The notes: generated by a model not told the origin, from the letters alone. 64,000 nt of DNA from Nitratidesulfovibrio termitidis HI1 (GCF_000504305.1 NZ_KI632512.1:342388-406387); one strand, 5' to 3'. Shown: positions 25,656-35,597, numbered from the stretch's first letter. Numbers and translations are program-made.

Positions 25656-25762
25656 GGAAGGCTCCTGTGCTGCATGGGATGGATGCCGTCAGCCCCTTTG
25701 GGGAGTGGGAGGTGGGGCTTGCCCCTTGTAAGGTCCTTCGATGTCGCTTGTGGCCCGTGTGT

Positions 25763-26134
25763 TCAGCGCTCCAGCACCACCACGGCGGCGGCGGTGTCTC
25801 GGCCATGGGTAAGCGAAACGTGGGCGGCGGTGGCGCCCAACTCGGCGCAACGTGCGGCGGCCTTGCCGTGCAGCACCAGTTGAGGCTGGCCGGTGGGCAG
25901 GGGGCGCACCTCGATGTCGCGCGGGCCGATGCCCTGCGAAAAGCCGGTGCCCAGCGCCTTTACGGCGGCCTCCTTGGCGGCGAAGCGCGCAGCCAGAAAG
26001 GCCACGGGGGCGGCGGGCAGGCAGGCCAGTTCCGCCGGGTGCAGCACGCGCGCGGCAAAGCGCTGGCCGTGGCGTTCCCAGGCCCTGGCGATGCGCGAAA
26101 GTTCCGCGATGTCGATGCCGAGGCCCACGATCAT
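25763..26134 (-). CDS. acpS: Holo-[acyl-carrier-protein] synthase
   Basis: 123 aa. It transfers 4'-phosphopantetheine from CoA to ACP. GIDIAEL at the N-terminus supplies the Mg-binding Asp and [14 protein letters not shown] the Glu/Lys signature. It lies between pdxJ and nnrDE on the same strand; pdxJ-acpS-nnr is a widespread conserved order. Confidence 0.95.
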   Translation of the reverse strand: MIVGLGIDIAELSRIARAWERHGQRFAARVLHPAELACLPAAPVAFLAARFAAKEAAVKALGTGFSQGIGPRDIEVRPLPTGQPQLVLHGKAAARCAELGATAAHVSLTHGRDTAAAVVVLER

Positions 26135-26290
26135 GCGCTACCTCTGGTGTGTGCGGGCTGGTGCATCATAACTATATGGCCGGGGTTGGGTGCGAGATTT
26201 GCCCCAGTTGGGGCGGGGAGCATGCCAGACGCGGTTTCGATGCAGGACTTGTGTTCGGCGGCGCGGAGAATCCTGTCCCGGAAGGGGCAC

Positions 26291-27016
26291 CTACGCAGGA
26301 AAGCGGGCAATGATGGCCGCCATGTCGGCCACGGCGCGCTCGAAACCGGTGAACACCGCGCGGGCAACGATGGAATGGCCGATGGAAAATTCGCTGACGC
26401 CCGGCACGTCCGCGAACTCGTAGATATTGTCGTAGTTCAGGCCGTGCCCCAGATTCACGCCAAGGCCCAACGACCGGGCGAGACCGATGGCCCGCACGAT
26501 CTTGTCGCGCTCGGCCCGTTGGGCGGCGCGGTCGGGGGCGTCGGCGAAGTGGCCGGTGTGCAGTTCGATGTACGGGCAGCCGATGGCGGCGGCGGCGCGC
26601 ACCTGCGCCTCGTCCGCCTCTATGAACAGGCTGGACAGGATGCCCCGGGCGTGGATGGGGGCCAGGTAGTCCTTCAGGAATGCTTCGCGCCCGGCCACGG
26701 CAAGGCCGCCTTCGGTGGTCAGTTCCTCGCGCTTTTCGGGCACCAGGCAGACCATGTGCGGCTGGCGGGCAAGGGCGATGCCCTGCATCTCTTCCGTCGC
26801 GGCCATTTCCAGGTGCAGGCGGGTCTTCAGGGTGCGGGCCATCAACTCCACGTCATGGTCCTGGATGTGGCGGCGGTCTTCGCGCAGATGCACGATGATG
26901 CCGCGCGCGCCCGCCAGTTCCGCTAGGTGGGCGGCGGTGAGCGGGTCCGGCTCCTTGCCCTGGCGCTGCTGGCGCAGGGTGGCGACGTGGTCCACGTTGA
27001 CGACGAGAACAGGCAT
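26291..27016 (-). CDS. pdxJ: Pyridoxine 5'-phosphate synthase
   Basis: 241 aa TIM-barrel enzyme that makes pyridoxine 5'-phosphate from 1-deoxyxylulose-5-phosphate and aminoacetone phosphate. [11 protein letters not shown] at the N-terminus and HLREDRRHI are family signatures, and ELHTG and NLGHGLN are phosphate-loop segments. The ATG of MPVLVVN has AAGGAG upstream; a start seven codons earlier is less likely. It heads the pdxJ-acpS-nnrDE-CBS-tsaE run. Confidence 0.95.
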   Translation of the reverse strand: MPVLVVNVDHVATLRQQRQGKEPDPLTAAHLAELAGARGIIVHLREDRRHIQDHDVELMARTLKTRLHLEMAATEEMQGIALARQPHMVCLVPEKREELTTEGGLAVAGREAFLKDYLAPIHARGILSSLFIEADEAQVRAAAAIGCPYIELHTGHFADAPDRAAQRAERDKIVRAIGLARSLGLGVNLGHGLNYDNIYEFADVPGVSEFSIGHSIVARAVFTGFERAVADMAAIIARFPA

Positions 27017-27027
27017 GGTGGCTCCTT

Positions 27028-27061
27028 GTGTGAACATACCGAATGTGCGGGATTTTCACAC
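27028..27061. promoter_or_regulatory. Inverted repeat upstream of pdxJ
   Basis: GTGTGAA and TTCACAC, 20 nt apart, lie in the 5' region of pdxJ. It could be a CRP/FNR-family-like operator with an unusually long spacer, or chance. Confidence 0.3.
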
Positions 27062-27416
27062 CCTGGCGGGCGTGAAGTCAAGGGTGGGTTGGCGGGATAC
27101 GCCATGGGGCAACGCTGGCCGGGCCGGGCAGCGGGCAAGGAAGGGCAGGGCGAGGCCGGGCAGGTCCGCGTGCGTTTTCGCCTTGCCGGGGCGTCGGGAA
27201 GAGAGCGTCACTGGCCTCTCCGTTGACGAATGGCGGGGCAGCGATGTAGGGCAGGGTGCGCGTGGTTTGTATATACGGCATATATGGCATATACGGTATG
27301 CCTGCGAAGAACGACGACGGCCCCGTCCCTTCGGTCGTCTCTGGTAGCCTCTGGCCGTCTCCGCGCACATTCCCCGAACATCCGCAATATCCCGCACGAA
27401 ACATAACGAGGATCGC
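27062..27416. other. Divergent intergenic region pdxJ/ugd
   Basis: No gene is seen. The part next to ugd holds an alternating TATATACGGCATATATGG stretch (about 27269-27300), the only AT-rich patch and a plausible place for the ugd promoter. ACGAGGA lies before the ugd start. Confidence 0.5.
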
Positions 27417-28754
27417 ATGAACGTCTGCATCGTCGGCACCGGCTACGTTGGTCTGGTCAGTGCCGCCTGCTTTGCCGAGATGGGCAACAACGTCTGCTGC
27501 GTGGACGTGAACCCCGACGTGGTGAAAACCCTGACCGTCGGCAAGGTGCACATCTACGAACCCGGCCTTGAGGAATTGGTGCGCCGCAACCACGCGGAAG
27601 GCCGCCTGGTTTTCACCACCAGCCTGGAACAGGGCCTTGAGCGCGCCCAGTTCGTGTTCATCACCGTGGGCACCCCCTCGCGCGATGACGGGTCGTGCGA
27701 CCTGTCGTACGTGGACCAGGTGGCCCGCGAGATAGGCCGCCTGATGCATCGCCCGCTCATCGTGGTGGACAAGTCCACCGTGCCGGTGGGCACCGCCGAC
27801 CGGGTGCGCGGGCTGATCCGTGAAGAACTGGCGGCGCGCGGCGCGGACATCGCCTTCGACGTGGTGTCCAACCCCGAATTCCTCAAGGAAGGCGACGCGG
27901 TGAACGACTTCATGAAGCCCGACCGCGTGGTGGTGGGCACGGAAGACGAGCGCTCCGCCGAATATCTGCGCCAGTTGTACGCGCCCTTTGCCCGCAGCCG
28001 CGACAAGCTCATCGTCATGGGCACCCGTAGCGCGGAAATGACCAAGTACGCCGCCAACTGCATGCTGGCCACCAAGATTTCGTTCATCAACGAAATCGCG
28101 GGGATCTGCGAAAAGGTGGGGGCCGACGTGCGCGAGGTGCGCATCGGCATCGGCTCGGACCAGCGCATCGGCTACCATTTCATCTACCCCGGCGTGGGCT
28201 ATGGCGGCTCGTGTTTTCCCAAGGACGTCAAGGCGTTGATCCACACCGCGCGTGAGGCCGGGGCCGTGCCCCAGCTGCTGGACGCCGTGGAAGACGTCAA
28301 CGCCCGCCAGAAGGTGTCCATGGCCCGGCGCGTGCGCGACTACTTCGCGCCGCAGGGCGGGGTTGCGGGCAAGACGCTGGCCCTGTGGGGCCTGGCCTTC
28401 AAGGCCAACACCGACGACATGCGCGAGGCGGCGGCCCTGTCCATCATCAAGGACCTGACCGCTCACGGCATGCGCGTGCGGGCCTTCGACCCGGTGGCGT
28501 CGGAGAACGCGGCGAAGCTCATCGGCGACAACCCGCTGGTGGAGATCGTGAACAGCCAGTACGAGGCCTGCCGGGGCGCCCAGGCGCTGCTGGTGGTCAC
28601 CGAATGGAACCAGTTCCGCAATCCCGACTTCGAGCAGGTGAAAGAACTGCTGACCGCGCCGGTGCTGTTCGACGGGCGCAACCTGTATTCGCCGTCGTTC
28701 ATGGGCGAGCAGGGCTTTGCCTACTTCTGCGTGGGCCGGGCCGCCAGCCTGTAG
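27417..28754 (+). CDS. ugd: UDP-glucose 6-dehydrogenase
   Basis: 445 aa. It oxidises UDP-glucose to UDP-glucuronate with two NAD+, feeding surface polysaccharide synthesis. The N-terminal Rossmann motif is GTGYVGL, the catalytic Cys lies in YGGSCFPKD (about residue 265), and the conserved STVPVGT and NPEFLKEG segments are present. It is monocistronic between a divergent gap and a strong terminator. UDP-glucuronate epimerases or transferases are not in the window. Confidence 0.95.
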   Translation: MNVCIVGTGYVGLVSAACFAEMGNNVCCVDVNPDVVKTLTVGKVHIYEPGLEELVRRNHAEGRLVFTTSLEQGLERAQFVFITVGTPSRDDGSCDLSYVDQVAREIGRLMHRPLIVVDKSTVPVGTADRVRGLIREELAARGADIAFDVVSNPEFLKEGDAVNDFMKPDRVVVGTEDERSAEYLRQLYAPFARSRDKLIVMGTRSAEMTKYAANCMLATKISFINEIAGICEKVGADVREVRIGIGSDQRIGYHFIYPGVGYGGSCFPKDVKALIHTAREAGAVPQLLDAVEDVNARQKVSMARRVRDYFAPQGGVAGKTLALWGLAFKANTDDMREAAALSIIKDLTAHGMRVRAFDPVASENAAKLIGDNPLVEIVNSQYEACRGAQALLVVTEWNQFRNPDFEQVKELLTAPVLFDGRNLYSPSFMGEQGFAYFCVGRAASL

Positions 28755-28778
28755 CCGGACGGCATGAAGAACGACAGG

Positions 28779-28810
28779 CCCCCGTCGGAGTTTCCGGCGG
28801 GGGTCTTTGT
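28779..28810 (+). terminator. Rho-independent terminator of ugd
   Basis: A 10-bp stem (CCCCCGTCGG / CCGGCGGGGG, one G-T wobble), 5-nt loop, then TCTTTGT, 25 nt past the ugd stop. Confidence 0.88.
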
Positions 28811-29011
28811 ATTGAAAGGAGGAGCCAGCGCTACGCGTGGCGGCAAGCACTGCCCGGCTGACGGGCGCAGAAGGTGCGGTGTGCCTGGTTGGCCTGATTC
28901 GGCACGGACGGGCACCCGGGTCAGGTTGGCTGTCCGATCCATCATTGCCTGCTCGCTCCGGCCCGCCAGTCTGTCCCCACCCGCGTTGTGCCCATGCTGG
29001 CCGCACCATGC

Positions 29012-29051
29012 GGAAAGGGCCGCACCCCATGATGAGGGTGCGGCCCTTTCC
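29012..29051 (-). terminator. 16-bp perfect hairpin between ugd and small gene
   Basis: GGAAAGGGCCGCACCC pairs perfectly with its downstream complement across an 8-nt loop. It lies 60 nt past the stop of the small minus-strand gene and may terminate it. There is no clear T tract. The rest of this 357-nt gap has no gene. Confidence 0.6.
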
Positions 29052-29111
29052 ACTTGGCCGCCGCCTGTTGTCGGTGGCGGAGTGTGCCTGAACGGCGTCT
29101 GGGAATGTCTC

Positions 29112-29336
29112 CTAGGGGCGCCGGTCCAGGCTGCGTCTACAGGATCGCAGTTGCAGTTCCTGCAGGATCAGCCGTTCGTACTCCACGGAGTGTTGCGGCT
29201 GCACGTTGAAGTCTTCTTCCAGAAACTTTTCGAGGAACTGGGTCTCCTCCCAGAAGTCGAGCAACTCCTCGTCACCGAGAGCCTTGATTTGCAGGGCGAG
29301 GGGCAGGTCGTCGGGGAAGGGGAACATATGCGCCAT
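29112..29336 (-). CDS. Small acidic protein, unknown function
   Basis: 74 aa, not recognised. It is acidic and Leu/Glu-rich in the first two thirds (ALGDEELLDFWEE, FLEEDF), predicting helices, and ends with a basic tail. The ATG of MAHMFPF is favoured because GGAGGA lies 9 nt upstream; an ATG three codons earlier directly abuts that site. It is transcribed away from cheW, with a hairpin after its stop. It has no signal peptide or membrane segment. The good ribosome site and codon pattern support a real gene, but conservation cannot be judged here. Confidence 0.6.
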   Translation of the reverse strand: MAHMFPFPDDLPLALQIKALGDEELLDFWEETQFLEKFLEEDFNVQPQHSVEYERLILQELQLRSCRRSLDRRP

Positions 29337-29790
29337 CGGCAGCATTCCTCCGCATCGGTGGACGTTGTTGTGCCGGGGCGGTCGCCGGGCCGGCCGCCTG
29401 CCTCTCTCGGACGTCTCTGGTCACTCGTGCCTTCGCCCACGCGGCCCGATGGCATCATCGTTTCCGCATAATCATGCCGGGCGCGGCCACCACGGGGCGG
29501 TCCACGCTTGTCGGGTTCCTGATGCCCGCATGTGCGCAGATGGCGCACGACCGGCGCGAGGTACGCGCAGGTTTTGCGGGGCAACGGACTGGTTGGGCTG
29601 TACAGGTGCCTTTTACGCCACGGCGGCATGATTATCAAGTCCCATGGCCGCAATGCAGCCCCCTGAAAGGAAGATGGCGCGGGGGTGTCACTTGCCTTGA
29701 AAGGTGATTCCGCATAGGGTTGTGCGAGCGGTCGCGGCGTTCGTCGCCCGGACTGCCGCAACTGTCGCTACCCGCACCAAGGAGCTGGTC
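29337..29790. other. Divergent intergenic region before cheW
   Basis: About 450 nt without a supported gene. It should hold the promoters of the small gene and cheW. I see no convincing -35/-10 pair and no sigma-54 or sigma-28 box. Confidence 0.5.
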
Positions 29791-30267
29791 ATGGATGCAA
29801 CGCAGAAGAAGCAGGATGATGAACTGCTGCAACTCGTAACGTTCAGCATCGGCGACGAGGAATTCGGGGTGGACATCCTGAAGGTGCAGGAAATCATCCG
29901 CACCATGGAGATCACCAAGGTTCCCCGCGCGCCGGAGTTCGTCGAGGGCGTCATCAACCTGCGCGGCAAGGTCATTCCCATCATCGACCTGCGTCGCAGA
30001 TTCGGTCTCGACTCCAAGAGCCACGACAAGCATACCCGCATCATCGTCATCGAGATCAACAACATGATCGTCGGGTTCGTGGTGGACTCCGTTTCGGAAG
30101 TGCTGCGCATTCCTGCGAGCACGGTCGAGCCGCCGCCACCGGTGGTCGCAGGGCTGGAGTCGGAGTACATCAGCGGCGTGGGCAAGTTGCAGGACCGTCT
30201 GTTGATCCTGCTGGACCTCGACAAGCTGCTGTCCAACGACGACATGAGCATTCTGGGCCACATCTAG
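29791..30267 (+). CDS. cheW: Chemotaxis coupling protein CheW
   Basis: 158 aa. It couples chemoreceptors to CheA. The full-length CheW fold shows LVTFSIGDEEFGVDI, the VINLRGKVIPIIDLR core (conserved NLRG receptor-contact motif), VVDSVSEVL and a final ILLDLDKLL strand. AAGGAG precedes the ATG of MDATQKK. It is a single gene with its own terminator; no cheA is adjacent. Confidence 0.95.
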   Translation: MDATQKKQDDELLQLVTFSIGDEEFGVDILKVQEIIRTMEITKVPRAPEFVEGVINLRGKVIPIIDLRRRFGLDSKSHDKHTRIIVIEINNMIVGFVVDSVSEVLRIPASTVEPPPPVVAGLESEYISGVGKLQDRLLILLDLDKLLSNDDMSILGHI

Positions 30268-30288
30268 GCATTTTCCTTGTTCTCGCAC

Positions 30289-30318
30289 ACGCCCCGGCGG
30301 CTTCGGCCTCCGGGGCGT
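30289..30318 (+). terminator. Hairpin terminator of cheW
   Basis: A 9-bp stem ACGCCCCGG / CCGGGGCGT with a 12-nt loop, 21 nt past the stop, followed only by TG. Confidence 0.65.
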
Positions 30319-30368
30319 TGCGCATTGGGGGCTGGCTGTCCGGGCAAGGCCATGGCCGGGCAGGAGCC

Positions 30369-30421
30369 AGCCATGGCGCAGCATGGCCGACATGGACCGA
30401 GCCATTGCGCAGCATGGCCGA
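30369..30421. repeat. 22-nt direct repeat upstream of mfd
   Basis: AGCCATGGCGCAGCATGGCC with a following GA recurs 31 nt later with one change (GG to TG). It lies between the cheW terminator and mfd. A further GCAAAAGG/CCTTTTGC hairpin near 30508-30535 lies about 80 nt before the mfd start. No gene is seen in this 340-nt gap. Confidence 0.75.
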
Positions 30422-30611
30422 ACCGGATAATGTCCCGCCCTGCGCACGGCACGCGCCGCGCGCAGCACACGACAACCACGCCGTCTTCCCCCGTGCCCGC
30501 GCCGCGTCGCAAAAGGGGCGAAGCGGCCTTTTGCCGTTCACCTGCGCACCCGCCCGCGCCCCTCGTCTGACGGGCGTGCCGGGCATCGCGGCGCAGGGGC
30601 ACGGAGGCACC

Positions 30612-33600
30612 GTGAATTTCGAGCAATTGACCTCCCGGCTGGCAGCGTCCGGCCTTGCCGTACCAACACCCGGTGGCCCCCATTCCGGCGGGTCGCACGC
30701 CGTGACCGAAGCCATGCGGATAGAGGTGGCCCGCAGCGGCATGGGCGGGGCCGCCCGCCTGGCCCTGGCCCTGATGCGCGCCGGGCGCGACGTGGTCATG
30801 GTGGTGCGCGACGCCGCCGAACTGGCCGAGGCCCGTGCCCTGACCACGCTGTTCTCGCCCGAGCTTTCCGGTACGGACCCGGCGGTAACCCAGGCCCGCT
30901 GGGACGCGCAGTGGATCGTCTTTCCGCAGCACCCCGCAGGCACGCGCGGCCGCGGGTCTTGGGCCGCGCGCATGGCCAGCCTGTACGCCCTGAGCCGCCG
31001 CGAGCACCCGCGCGGGGTCATCATTTCCGTGGACAACCTGCTGCCCAAGCTGCCGCCGGTGGATATCTTCGAGCATCACGAACTGCGGCTGGCCCGTGGC
31101 GAGGACATGTCGCCCGAACTGGTGCTGGACCAGGCCATCGACTGGGGGTTCGAGCGCGCCCAGATGGTCAGCCGCCCCGGCGAGGCGGCCCGGCGCGGCG
31201 ACATCCTGGACATCTTTCCCCCCGGCTACGAAAAGCCGTTGCGCCTGGAATTCTTCGGCGACACGCTGGAAGACATCCGGCTGTTCGACGCCACCAGCCA
31301 GCGTTCGCTGGCCAGCCTGGACGAATTCCGCCTGCTGCCCGTGGCGCCCGTGGTGGGGTGTCGCGAATACCGCGAGGCCGCCGTGCGCCGCTGGAAGCAA
31401 CTGCGCAAGGACGGCGTCATCGACGGCGAGCAGGCTGCCGCCCTGGCCCGCATGGCCGAGGGCGAGGTTACCGGCCTGCTGCCCGGGGCCTGGTACGAGA
31501 ACGCCACCTGGATGGAAGACTGGCTGCCGCGCGATGCCGTGTGGCTGCTGCCCGACCGGGCCGACCTGTCCACCGCGCTGGAGGCCGCCCACAGCAATTG
31601 GGAAGCCCTGCTGGATCGCCAGTACGACGAACACCGCCTGCGCCAGCCGCGCACCCTCGTGCTGCGCGACGCGGACGAGGCGGAAGCCGCCTGGCGCGGC
31701 CGGTCCGTGGCCCATTTCGAGCGGCTGGTCATGGGTGTGGAGCGCACCGGCGTGGACCTGCCGGAACGGCGGCTGCACGCCTTCCGCGACCTGTTCACCG
31801 CGACGTCGGCGTCCGCCATTCCGGTGGACGAGGACCGCCCCTGGCAGCGGCTGGTGACGGCCCTGCGCCAGTGGACCTCGGAACGGCGCCAGGTGGTGCT
31901 CTGCTTCGCCAGCGACCGCAGCCGCCGCAAGTTCCTGAAGCTGGCGGAACAGGACGGCGTGCGTCCGGCCCTGCGCTATTCCCCGGCGGACAAGGGCCTG
32001 TATGCGCTGGTGGCGCCGTTCCGCGCGGGCATCGACCTTGCCTGGGACAACGTGCTGGTCATTGGCGAGGACGTGCTGCAACCCAAGGCCGACCGCCAGC
32101 CCCGCGTACCCACCGGGGCCTTCCTGGGGCTGGACAAGTACGACGATCTTTCGCCCGGCGACCTTCTGGTGCACCGCGACTATGGCGTGGGGCGCTTTGG
32201 CGGGCTGCACCGCATGGACCTTGGCGGGGTGGCCAACGATTTTTTGCTGCTGGAATATGCGGGCGAGGACCGGCTGTATCTGCCTGTGGACCGGCTGTCG
32301 CTCATCCAGCGCTTCAAGGGCAGCGGCGACGATGCCGCGCCCTCGCTGGACAAGCTGGGCGGTTCCGGCTGGCGGGCCAGCAAGGACAAGGCCCGCAAGG
32401 CCATCGAGAAGATCGCCGCCGACCTCGTCCAGATGTACGCCTACCGCAAGGTGGCCAAGGGCTACCGCTACGGTCCGCTGGGAGAACTGTACCGCGAGTT
32501 CGAGGCGTCCTTCGGGTTCGAGGAAACCCCGGACCAGGCGCGGGCCATCCAGGACGTGCTGGACGACATGGAAAAGCCGGAACCCATGGACCGCCTTGTG
32601 TGCGGCGACGTGGGCTTCGGCAAGACAGAGGTGGCCCTGCGCGCCGCCTTCCGTGCCGCCGCCGAAGGCCGTCAGGTGGCCCTGCTGTGCCCCACCACCG
32701 TGCTGGCGGAACAGCACTACCAGACCTTCCGCAGCCGTCTGGCCGGGTTTCCGGTCAACGTGGGCATGCTGAGCCGCTTCGTCTCGCGCCAGAAGCAGAA
32801 GGAAGTGCTGCAATCCGCCGCGCGCGGGCAGATCGACATTCTCATCGGCACTCACCGCCTGCTCTCCGACGACGTGCAACTGCCCAACCTGGGCCTGCTG
32901 GTGCTGGACGAGGAGCAGCGCTTCGGCGTGCGCCACAAGGAAAAGCTGAAGAAGTTCCGCAAGAACGTGGACGCCCTGACCCTGACGGCCACGCCCATTC
33001 CGCGCACCTTGCAGCTGTCCATGTCGGGCATCCGCGAACTGTCGGTCATCGAGACCGCGCCGCCGGAACGCAAGCCCGTGGCCACCGCGCTCATCGAGCG
33101 CGACCAGAACGCCCTGCGCCAGATCCTGGAGCGAGAGATCGCCCGCGAAGGGCAGGTGTTCTGGGTGCACAACCGTGTGCAGGGGCTGGAGCGGGTTGCG
33201 GAATTCGTGCGAGGGCTGGTGCCCACGGCGCGGGTGGGCATGGCCCACGGCCAGATGGGCGAGCGTGAACTTGAAGACACCATGCACAAGTTCTGGCACG
33301 GCGAACTCGATGTCCTGGTGTGCACGGCCATCGTGGAATCGGGCCTCGATTTTCCGCGGGCCAACACCCTCATCGTGGACCAGGCCCAGATGTTCGGACT
33401 GGGGCAGCTGTACCAGCTGCGCGGCCGGGTGGGCCGCTCCGACCGGCAGGCCTATGCCGTGTTCGTGGTGTCCGATGCCGAACGCCTGCCCGAACAGGCC
33501 CGCCAGCGCATGCGCATCATCCTTGAACTGGACTACCTGGGCGCGGGGTTCCAGGTGGCCATGGAAGACCTGCGGCTGCGCGGCGCCGGGAACATCCTGG

Positions 33601-34199
33601 GCGAGGTGCAGTCCGGCCACATGACCCGCCTGGGCCTCGACCTGTATCTGGAGATGCTGGAAGAGGAAGTGGCCCGGCTGAAGGGCGACCCCCCGCGCGA
33701 ATCGGTGGAGCCGGAACTGAATATCGGGCTTGCCGCCCACATTCCCGAAACGTACATTGGCGACGCCCGCGAACGGCTGAAGTTCTACAAGGCCCTGTCG
33801 TCCGCGCCGGATGCCGCCACCTTGCAGGACGTGGAAATGGAACTGCGCGACCGGTTCGGCCCCTGCCCGCCGGAACTGCGCAACTTTTTGGCCGTGCTGG
33901 TGCTGAAGCGGTTTCTGGCGACCCTGCAGGTGGTGCGGGCCGACATCCACCCCGAGCGGCTGCGGCTGGTCTGGGACGAACGCCAGACCGCCATCGCGCC
34001 GGAACGACTGGTGGCGTGGGTGGCGGCCCGGCAGGGCAGGGCGCGGCTGGTGCCCCCGGCCACGCTGGATGTACGCCTGGAGGCCGTGCCCGGTTCCGCC
34101 GCCGAGGCGGAAGGCGACCTTGGCGCGCGGTTGGACACCATCCGGACAGAACTGGCGGGATTGGCCGCCGTGTCTGCCCCGGGGCCTGACGTCCGATAG
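30612..34199 (+). CDS. mfd: Transcription-repair coupling factor
   Basis: 1195 aa. Mfd removes RNA polymerase stalled at lesions and recruits UvrA. From the N-terminus: a UvrB-like region, a CarD-like RNA-polymerase-interaction domain (LSPGDLLVHRDYGVGRF, about residue 513), the helicase core with Walker A GDVGFGKTE (about 663) and DEEQ box (about 766), a TRG motif region and a C-terminal UvrA-inhibiting domain. The chosen start is a GTG preceded by ACGGAGG; the frame is open another 98 codons upstream, but that stretch crosses the repeats and looks non-coding. The next gene is 96 nt downstream. Confidence 0.95.
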   Translation: MNFEQLTSRLAASGLAVPTPGGPHSGGSHAVTEAMRIEVARSGMGGAARLALALMRAGRDVVMVVRDAAELAEARALTTLFSPELSGTDPAVTQARWDAQWIVFPQHPAGTRGRGSWAARMASLYALSRREHPRGVIISVDNLLPKLPPVDIFEHHELRLARGEDMSPELVLDQAIDWGFERAQMVSRPGEAARRGDILDIFPPGYEKPLRLEFFGDTLEDIRLFDATSQRSLASLDEFRLLPVAPVVGCREYREAAVRRWKQLRKDGVIDGEQAAALARMAEGEVTGLLPGAWYENATWMEDWLPRDAVWLLPDRADLSTALEAAHSNWEALLDRQYDEHRLRQPRTLVLRDADEAEAAWRGRSVAHFERLVMGVERTGVDLPERRLHAFRDLFTATSASAIPVDEDRPWQRLVTALRQWTSERRQVVLCFASDRSRRKFLKLAEQDGVRPALRYSPADKGLYALVAPFRAGIDLAWDNVLVIGEDVLQPKADRQPRVPTGAFLGLDKYDDLSPGDLLVHRDYGVGRFGGLHRMDLGGVANDFLLLEYAGEDRLYLPVDRLSLIQRFKGSGDDAAPSLDKLGGSGWRASKDKARKAIEKIAADLVQMYAYRKVAKGYRYGPLGELYREFEASFGFEETPDQARAIQDVLDDMEKPEPMDRLVCGDVGFGKTEVALRAAFRAAAEGRQVALLCPTTVLAEQHYQTFRSRLAGFPVNVGMLSRFVSRQKQKEVLQSAARGQIDILIGTHRLLSDDVQLPNLGLLVLDEEQRFGVRHKEKLKKFRKNVDALTLTATPIPRTLQLSMSGIRELSVIETAPPERKPVATALIERDQNALRQILEREIAREGQVFWVHNRVQGLERVAEFVRGLVPTARVGMAHGQMGERELEDTMHKFWHGELDVLVCTAIVESGLDFPRANTLIVDQAQMFGLGQLYQLRGRVGRSDRQAYAVFVVSDAERLPEQARQRMRIILELDYLGAGFQVAMEDLRLRGAGNILGEVQSGHMTRLGLDLYLEMLEEEVARLKGDPPRESVEPELNIGLAAHIPETYIGDARERLKFYKALSSAPDAATLQDVEMELRDRFGPCPPELRNFLAVLVLKRFLATLQVVRADIHPERLRLVWDERQTAIAPERLVAWVAARQGRARLVPPATLDVRLEAVPGSAAEAEGDLGARLDTIRTELAGLAAVSAPGPDVR

Positions 34200-34224
34200 A
34201 TCTGGCATATCTGCCAGATATGGC
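34200..34224 (+). other. Overlapping palindromes after mfd
   Basis: Directly after the mfd TAG, ATCTGGCA-tatc-TGCCAGAT and the overlapping CATATCTG-c-CAGATATG form two mutually exclusive 8-bp stems. It may mark the mRNA end; no T tract follows. Confidence 0.45.
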
Positions 34225-34295
34225 AGGCCTGGCGGGCCTGAGCCGTCCATATCCAGTTTCTGCCCGCGTACCGCAACCGGAGAACAGACCCGCCC

Positions 34296-35582
34296 ATGGT
34301 TCCTTCACCGTTCCCGTCCTTTCGCCTGACATCTCCGTCTTTCCACATGACGTTACCGTCTTGCCGCCTGACGTCGCGCTTTCGATCGGGCTGTCGCCCA
34401 TTCCGTGGCGCGCGGACCGTTCTTGCGCTGCTGTGCGCGGTGCTGCTGGCCCTGCCGTTATCCGGCTGTGGCGAAGCCCCCCTGCCCGAAGGCGTGGTGG
34501 CCACGGTCAACGAACGGCCCGTCATGCTGCGCACGCTGGAAGCGGTGCACGACATGAGCAGCATGAGCTGGTCCGGGCACGCCCCTTCGGTGGAGCAGTT
34601 GCAGGCCCAGTACGGCGCGGTGCTGTCCGACCTCATCGTGCAGGAACTGGTGGCGCAGGCGCTGGCGCGGGAGAACATCGCGGTCACCGACGGGGAAGTT
34701 GCCGAGGCTGAGGCGGAGGTGCGCGCAGACTATCCTGCGGGCGAATTCGAAAAGTCGCTGGTCGAGGAATACATAGACCTGGACCTGTGGCGCTCGCGCC
34801 TGCGCGCCCGCATCGCCATGCAGAAGTTCATGCGCCTCATCCTGCGGCCCACCATCAGCATTCCCCTTGAAGAGGTGGAGGCCTACTACGCGGACCATCG
34901 GCAGGATTACCGGCTGCCGCGCCGGGTGCAGTTCCTGGTGGTGGCCGGGCCGGACAAGGCCGCCGTGGACAAGGCCCGGTCCCTGTCGCTGGGCGGGGCG
35001 AAGCCCGCCGACGTGGAAGCCTCCCAGCCTTCGGTGACCGTGCGCGAGGTGAAAATGCGTCGCGACCGCCTGCCCGCCCTGTGGAGCAAGGAACTGGCGG
35101 GGCTGGCGCCCCGGCAGGCCTCCGCGGTGAAGCAGGGCGAATGGGGCTACCAGTCGTTTCTGCTGATGGGCGAAATACCCGAGAAGCAACTGGAGCTTTC
35201 CCACGCCTACCCGCTGGTGGAGCGGGTGCTGCTGGAACGCAAGATGGACGAGGCCTACGCCCGCTGGATGGATGCGGAACTGCGCACCGCGCGGATCAGG
35301 GTGTCGGCCCATCTGCTGCCCGAAGCGCGCGGCGCCGGAAAGGGCGCGGGGGCACAGGGCGACAATGCCACCGGCATGCCGGGCGGGCAGAGCCAGCCCG
35401 GGCAGGAGTCTTCCGCCCCGGGCGCACAGGCGATGCAGCCGCAAGCGATTCTGGATGAGGGCGAACCCGTGGATGGGGCCGCGCCGGGGTCGGAACTGGA
35501 TGTGCCGTCCCCAGCCGAAGACGGCAACACAACGCGGGCGGTGCCGGCAAACGGCACGCAACGCAAGACAAAGTCGAAATAG
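34296..35582 (+). CDS. SurA-like periplasmic chaperone lipoprotein
   Basis: 428 aa. An unusually long N-terminus (about 40 residues) precedes a hydrophobic signal and lipobox ALPLSGC, so the mature protein is a lipoprotein. VVATVNERPV and following helices match the SurA N-terminal (chaperone) domain. A degenerate parvulin-like region follows (about residues 190-310), and the C-terminal 90 residues are a Gly/Ala/Pro-rich tail. It probably assists outer-membrane protein folding. The leader is encoded by a short-period DNA repeat (CGTCTTTCC/CGTCTTGCC type), so the real start may be later; the ATG with GGAG upstream is kept. It is followed by a second SurA-like gene. Confidence 0.78.
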   Translation: MVPSPFPSFRLTSPSFHMTLPSCRLTSRFRSGCRPFRGARTVLALLCAVLLALPLSGCGEAPLPEGVVATVNERPVMLRTLEAVHDMSSMSWSGHAPSVEQLQAQYGAVLSDLIVQELVAQALARENIAVTDGEVAEAEAEVRADYPAGEFEKSLVEEYIDLDLWRSRLRARIAMQKFMRLILRPTISIPLEEVEAYYADHRQDYRLPRRVQFLVVAGPDKAAVDKARSLSLGGAKPADVEASQPSVTVREVKMRRDRLPALWSKELAGLAPRQASAVKQGEWGYQSFLLMGEIPEKQLELSHAYPLVERVLLERKMDEAYARWMDAELRTARIRVSAHLLPEARGAGKGAGAQGDNATGMPGGQSQPGQESSAPGAQAMQPQAILDEGEPVDGAAPGSELDVPSPAEDGNTTRAVPANGTQRKTKSK

Positions 35583-35597
35583 TACGAATTGTTGCAG

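Noticed and set aside
30264-34250. 1328-codon open frame on the minus strand
   Set aside because: Antisense to mfd, whose helicase motifs are intact. No ribosome site or domain.
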